Below the pieces are notes generated by a model. The model saw only the letters and a program-made list of their open reading frames with translations. It searched no databases and was not told where the DNA came from. The translations under genes were made by a program, and so were the position numbers. A stretch of 7,312 nt of DNA from Chlamydiia bacterium (lineage in GTDB: Bacteria; Chlamydiota; Chlamydiia; Chlamydiales; SM23-39). Positions 6,331 to 7,312 of this stretch are shown in pieces. The DNA lies in NCBI GenBank assembly GCA_016194825.1, contig JACQAR010000111.1, forward strand, positions 1 to 7,312, read 5' to 3'. Position 1 is the stretch's first letter; every line of letters starts with the position of its first letter.

Positions 6331-7312
6331 TTAATACATATCAAACAGCATTTGCAGCGTGTTATTGAACAGCGATTTTCTCTCTTGCGTTCTAGCTTTG
6401 TCCAAAAGTTCTAAGAACTCGGGGATATCTCCAGCTCGTCTGCAATACTCAGCCTGGCGGATGCGGCGCAAATCGTCGATTGGATTATGGATGATCTTCG
6501 GCGTGATGAAAATGAACATCTCGGTATCGTGGCTTGTACTTTTCGTCGCCCCAAACAGCTTGCCCACCCCAGGTAAATCACCTAAAAAGGGGATTTTTTC
6601 CCGCCTTTCTTCTTCGATTTTTCTTCTGAGGCCTCCGAGAATGATGGTCTCGCCATCAGCGATGTATACTTCGTTTTCGATATGTCTACGAGTTACGGGA
6701 GGACGATCGTTCGTCGTATATTTAGTGGTGTCGAATTCTAAATTGGTCTTTAGCGAGACAAATCCCTTATCTTCACCGCCCTCTTCAGGCAAATGGATCG
6801 TCGGCGTCAAGACAATCGTGATCCCGTATTGGGCTCTCGTGTAGGACTGTTCAATTGTTACGCCGCCTGTAGTGTCGAGTTGGATCGCTCCGTTATTGAT
6901 CGAGATTTCCTCTGTGATTGATACAGTAGCGGCCGTTTGATTCACGGCCAAGACAGAGGGGTTGGCATTGATTTTGACATCTTCTTGCGCCAATAAAAAA
7001 CTATAGGTCAGATCCATCGGAGGCCCGTGAGATCCTTTTCGACTAAAGAGGAAATTCAAAATCCCTTTATTGACCGCTAGCTCCTCTGTATCAAAGACCA
7101 TGCTATTCACTTCCGAATGACTAGCAGCTGTTCCAAAGCGCAGTAAGTCGATGCCAATTTGCTGTCGGTCGTGCAATTTTTTTTCAACAAGAAGCACATC
7201 GAGTTGCACCATCCGCTTAGGAGTATCCAATTTCTTCAAGATGGCCTTGAGTTTTGTCAGCTCTTCTCTTGTGACCACCATCAGAATAGAGGTCGTTTTG
7301 GGGTCGACGACG
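6331..7312 (-). CDS. gspD: Type II secretion system secretin GspD, C-terminal part (5' end outside window)
   Basis: Outer-membrane secretin that forms the exit channel of the type II secretion system. The frame stays open to the window edge: ten more codons (VVDPKTTSIL) precede the Met whose codon starts at 7281, so that Met is internal and the gene is truncated by the window. Numbering from it, residues 1-35 resemble the end of an N-domain leading into the secretin domain (KLDTPKRMVQLDVLLVE). The secretin core follows, with QYGITIVLTPTI at 151-162, the conserved block VTRRHIENEVYIADGETIIL at 196-215 followed by GGL, and IPFLGDLPGVGKLFG at 230-244, ending in MFIFITPKII at 255-264. About 52 mostly charged residues follow, in the position where some secretins carry a pilotin-binding S-domain; that role is not shown here. 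The TAA stop lies 2 nt before the gspE ATG. A type III or type IV pilus secretin is less likely because gspE, gspF and gspG follow directly. Confidence 0.93.
   Translation of the reverse strand, partial: VVDPKTTSILMVVTREELTKLKAILKKLDTPKRMVQLDVLLVEKKLHDRQQIGIDLLRFGTAASHSEVNSMVFDTEELAVNKGILNFLFSRKGSHGPPMDLTYSFLLAQEDVKINANPSVLAVNQTAATVSITEEISINNGAIQLDTTGGVTIEQSYTRAQYGITIVLTPTIHLPEEGGEDKGFVSLKTNLEFDTTKYTTNDRPPVTRRHIENEVYIADGETIILGGLRRKIEEERREKIPFLGDLPGVGKLFGATKSTSHDTEMFIFITPKIIHNPIDDLRRIRQAEYCRRAGDIPEFLELLDKARTQERKSLFNNTLQMLFDMY

Overview
All convincing genes lie on the minus strand, so the transcript reads from position 7312 down to 1. The window holds the 3' part of a type II secretion (T2SS, gsp) operon followed by a large exported repeat protein. 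In transcription order these are gspD (secretin, 5' end beyond the window), gspE (assembly ATPase), gspF (inner-membrane platform), gspG (major pseudopilin), a second pseudopilin-like gene, and an 847-codon gene made almost wholly of YwqK/MORN_2-type repeats.

Organism: from memory, the gene order gspD-gspE-gspF-gspG-small pseudopilin-like gene matches the compact T2SS cluster of Chlamydiae (the CT572 to CT568 order in Chlamydia trachomatis). The moderate GC content by eye and the large repeat protein, which I do not recall at that place in Chlamydia, suggest an environmental chlamydia-like bacterium or a related lineage. This is inference and no marker gene in the window proves it.

Layout: 7312-6331 gspD C-terminal half; 2 nt gap; 6328-4772 gspE; 6 nt gap; 4765-3581 gspF; 13 nt gap; 3567-3214 gspG; then a pseudopilin gene (to 2727) that apparently starts inside the end of gspG; 45 nt gap; 2681-138 the repeat protein; and 1-137 non-coding sequence dominated by a long imperfect inverted repeat that reaches the left window edge. 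The tight spacing indicates one polycistronic unit through at least the second pseudopilin.

How the parts work together: GspE hydrolyses ATP at the cytoplasmic face and works through GspF to push a pseudopilus, built mainly of GspG, in the periplasm. The second pseudopilin probably belongs to the tip or the assembly complex. The pseudopilus drives folded periplasmic cargo through the GspD outer-membrane channel. The repeat protein has a Sec-type signal peptide and lies directly behind the secretion genes, so it is a plausible cargo or envelope partner; this rests on position only.

Points of interest are the long palindrome at 1-114, the strict 24-residue period of the repeat protein, the non-glycine residue before the predicted cleavage site in both pseudopilins, the loss of one cysteine in the GspE tetracysteine motif, the short GspG C-terminus, and the missing ATG for the second pseudopilin.
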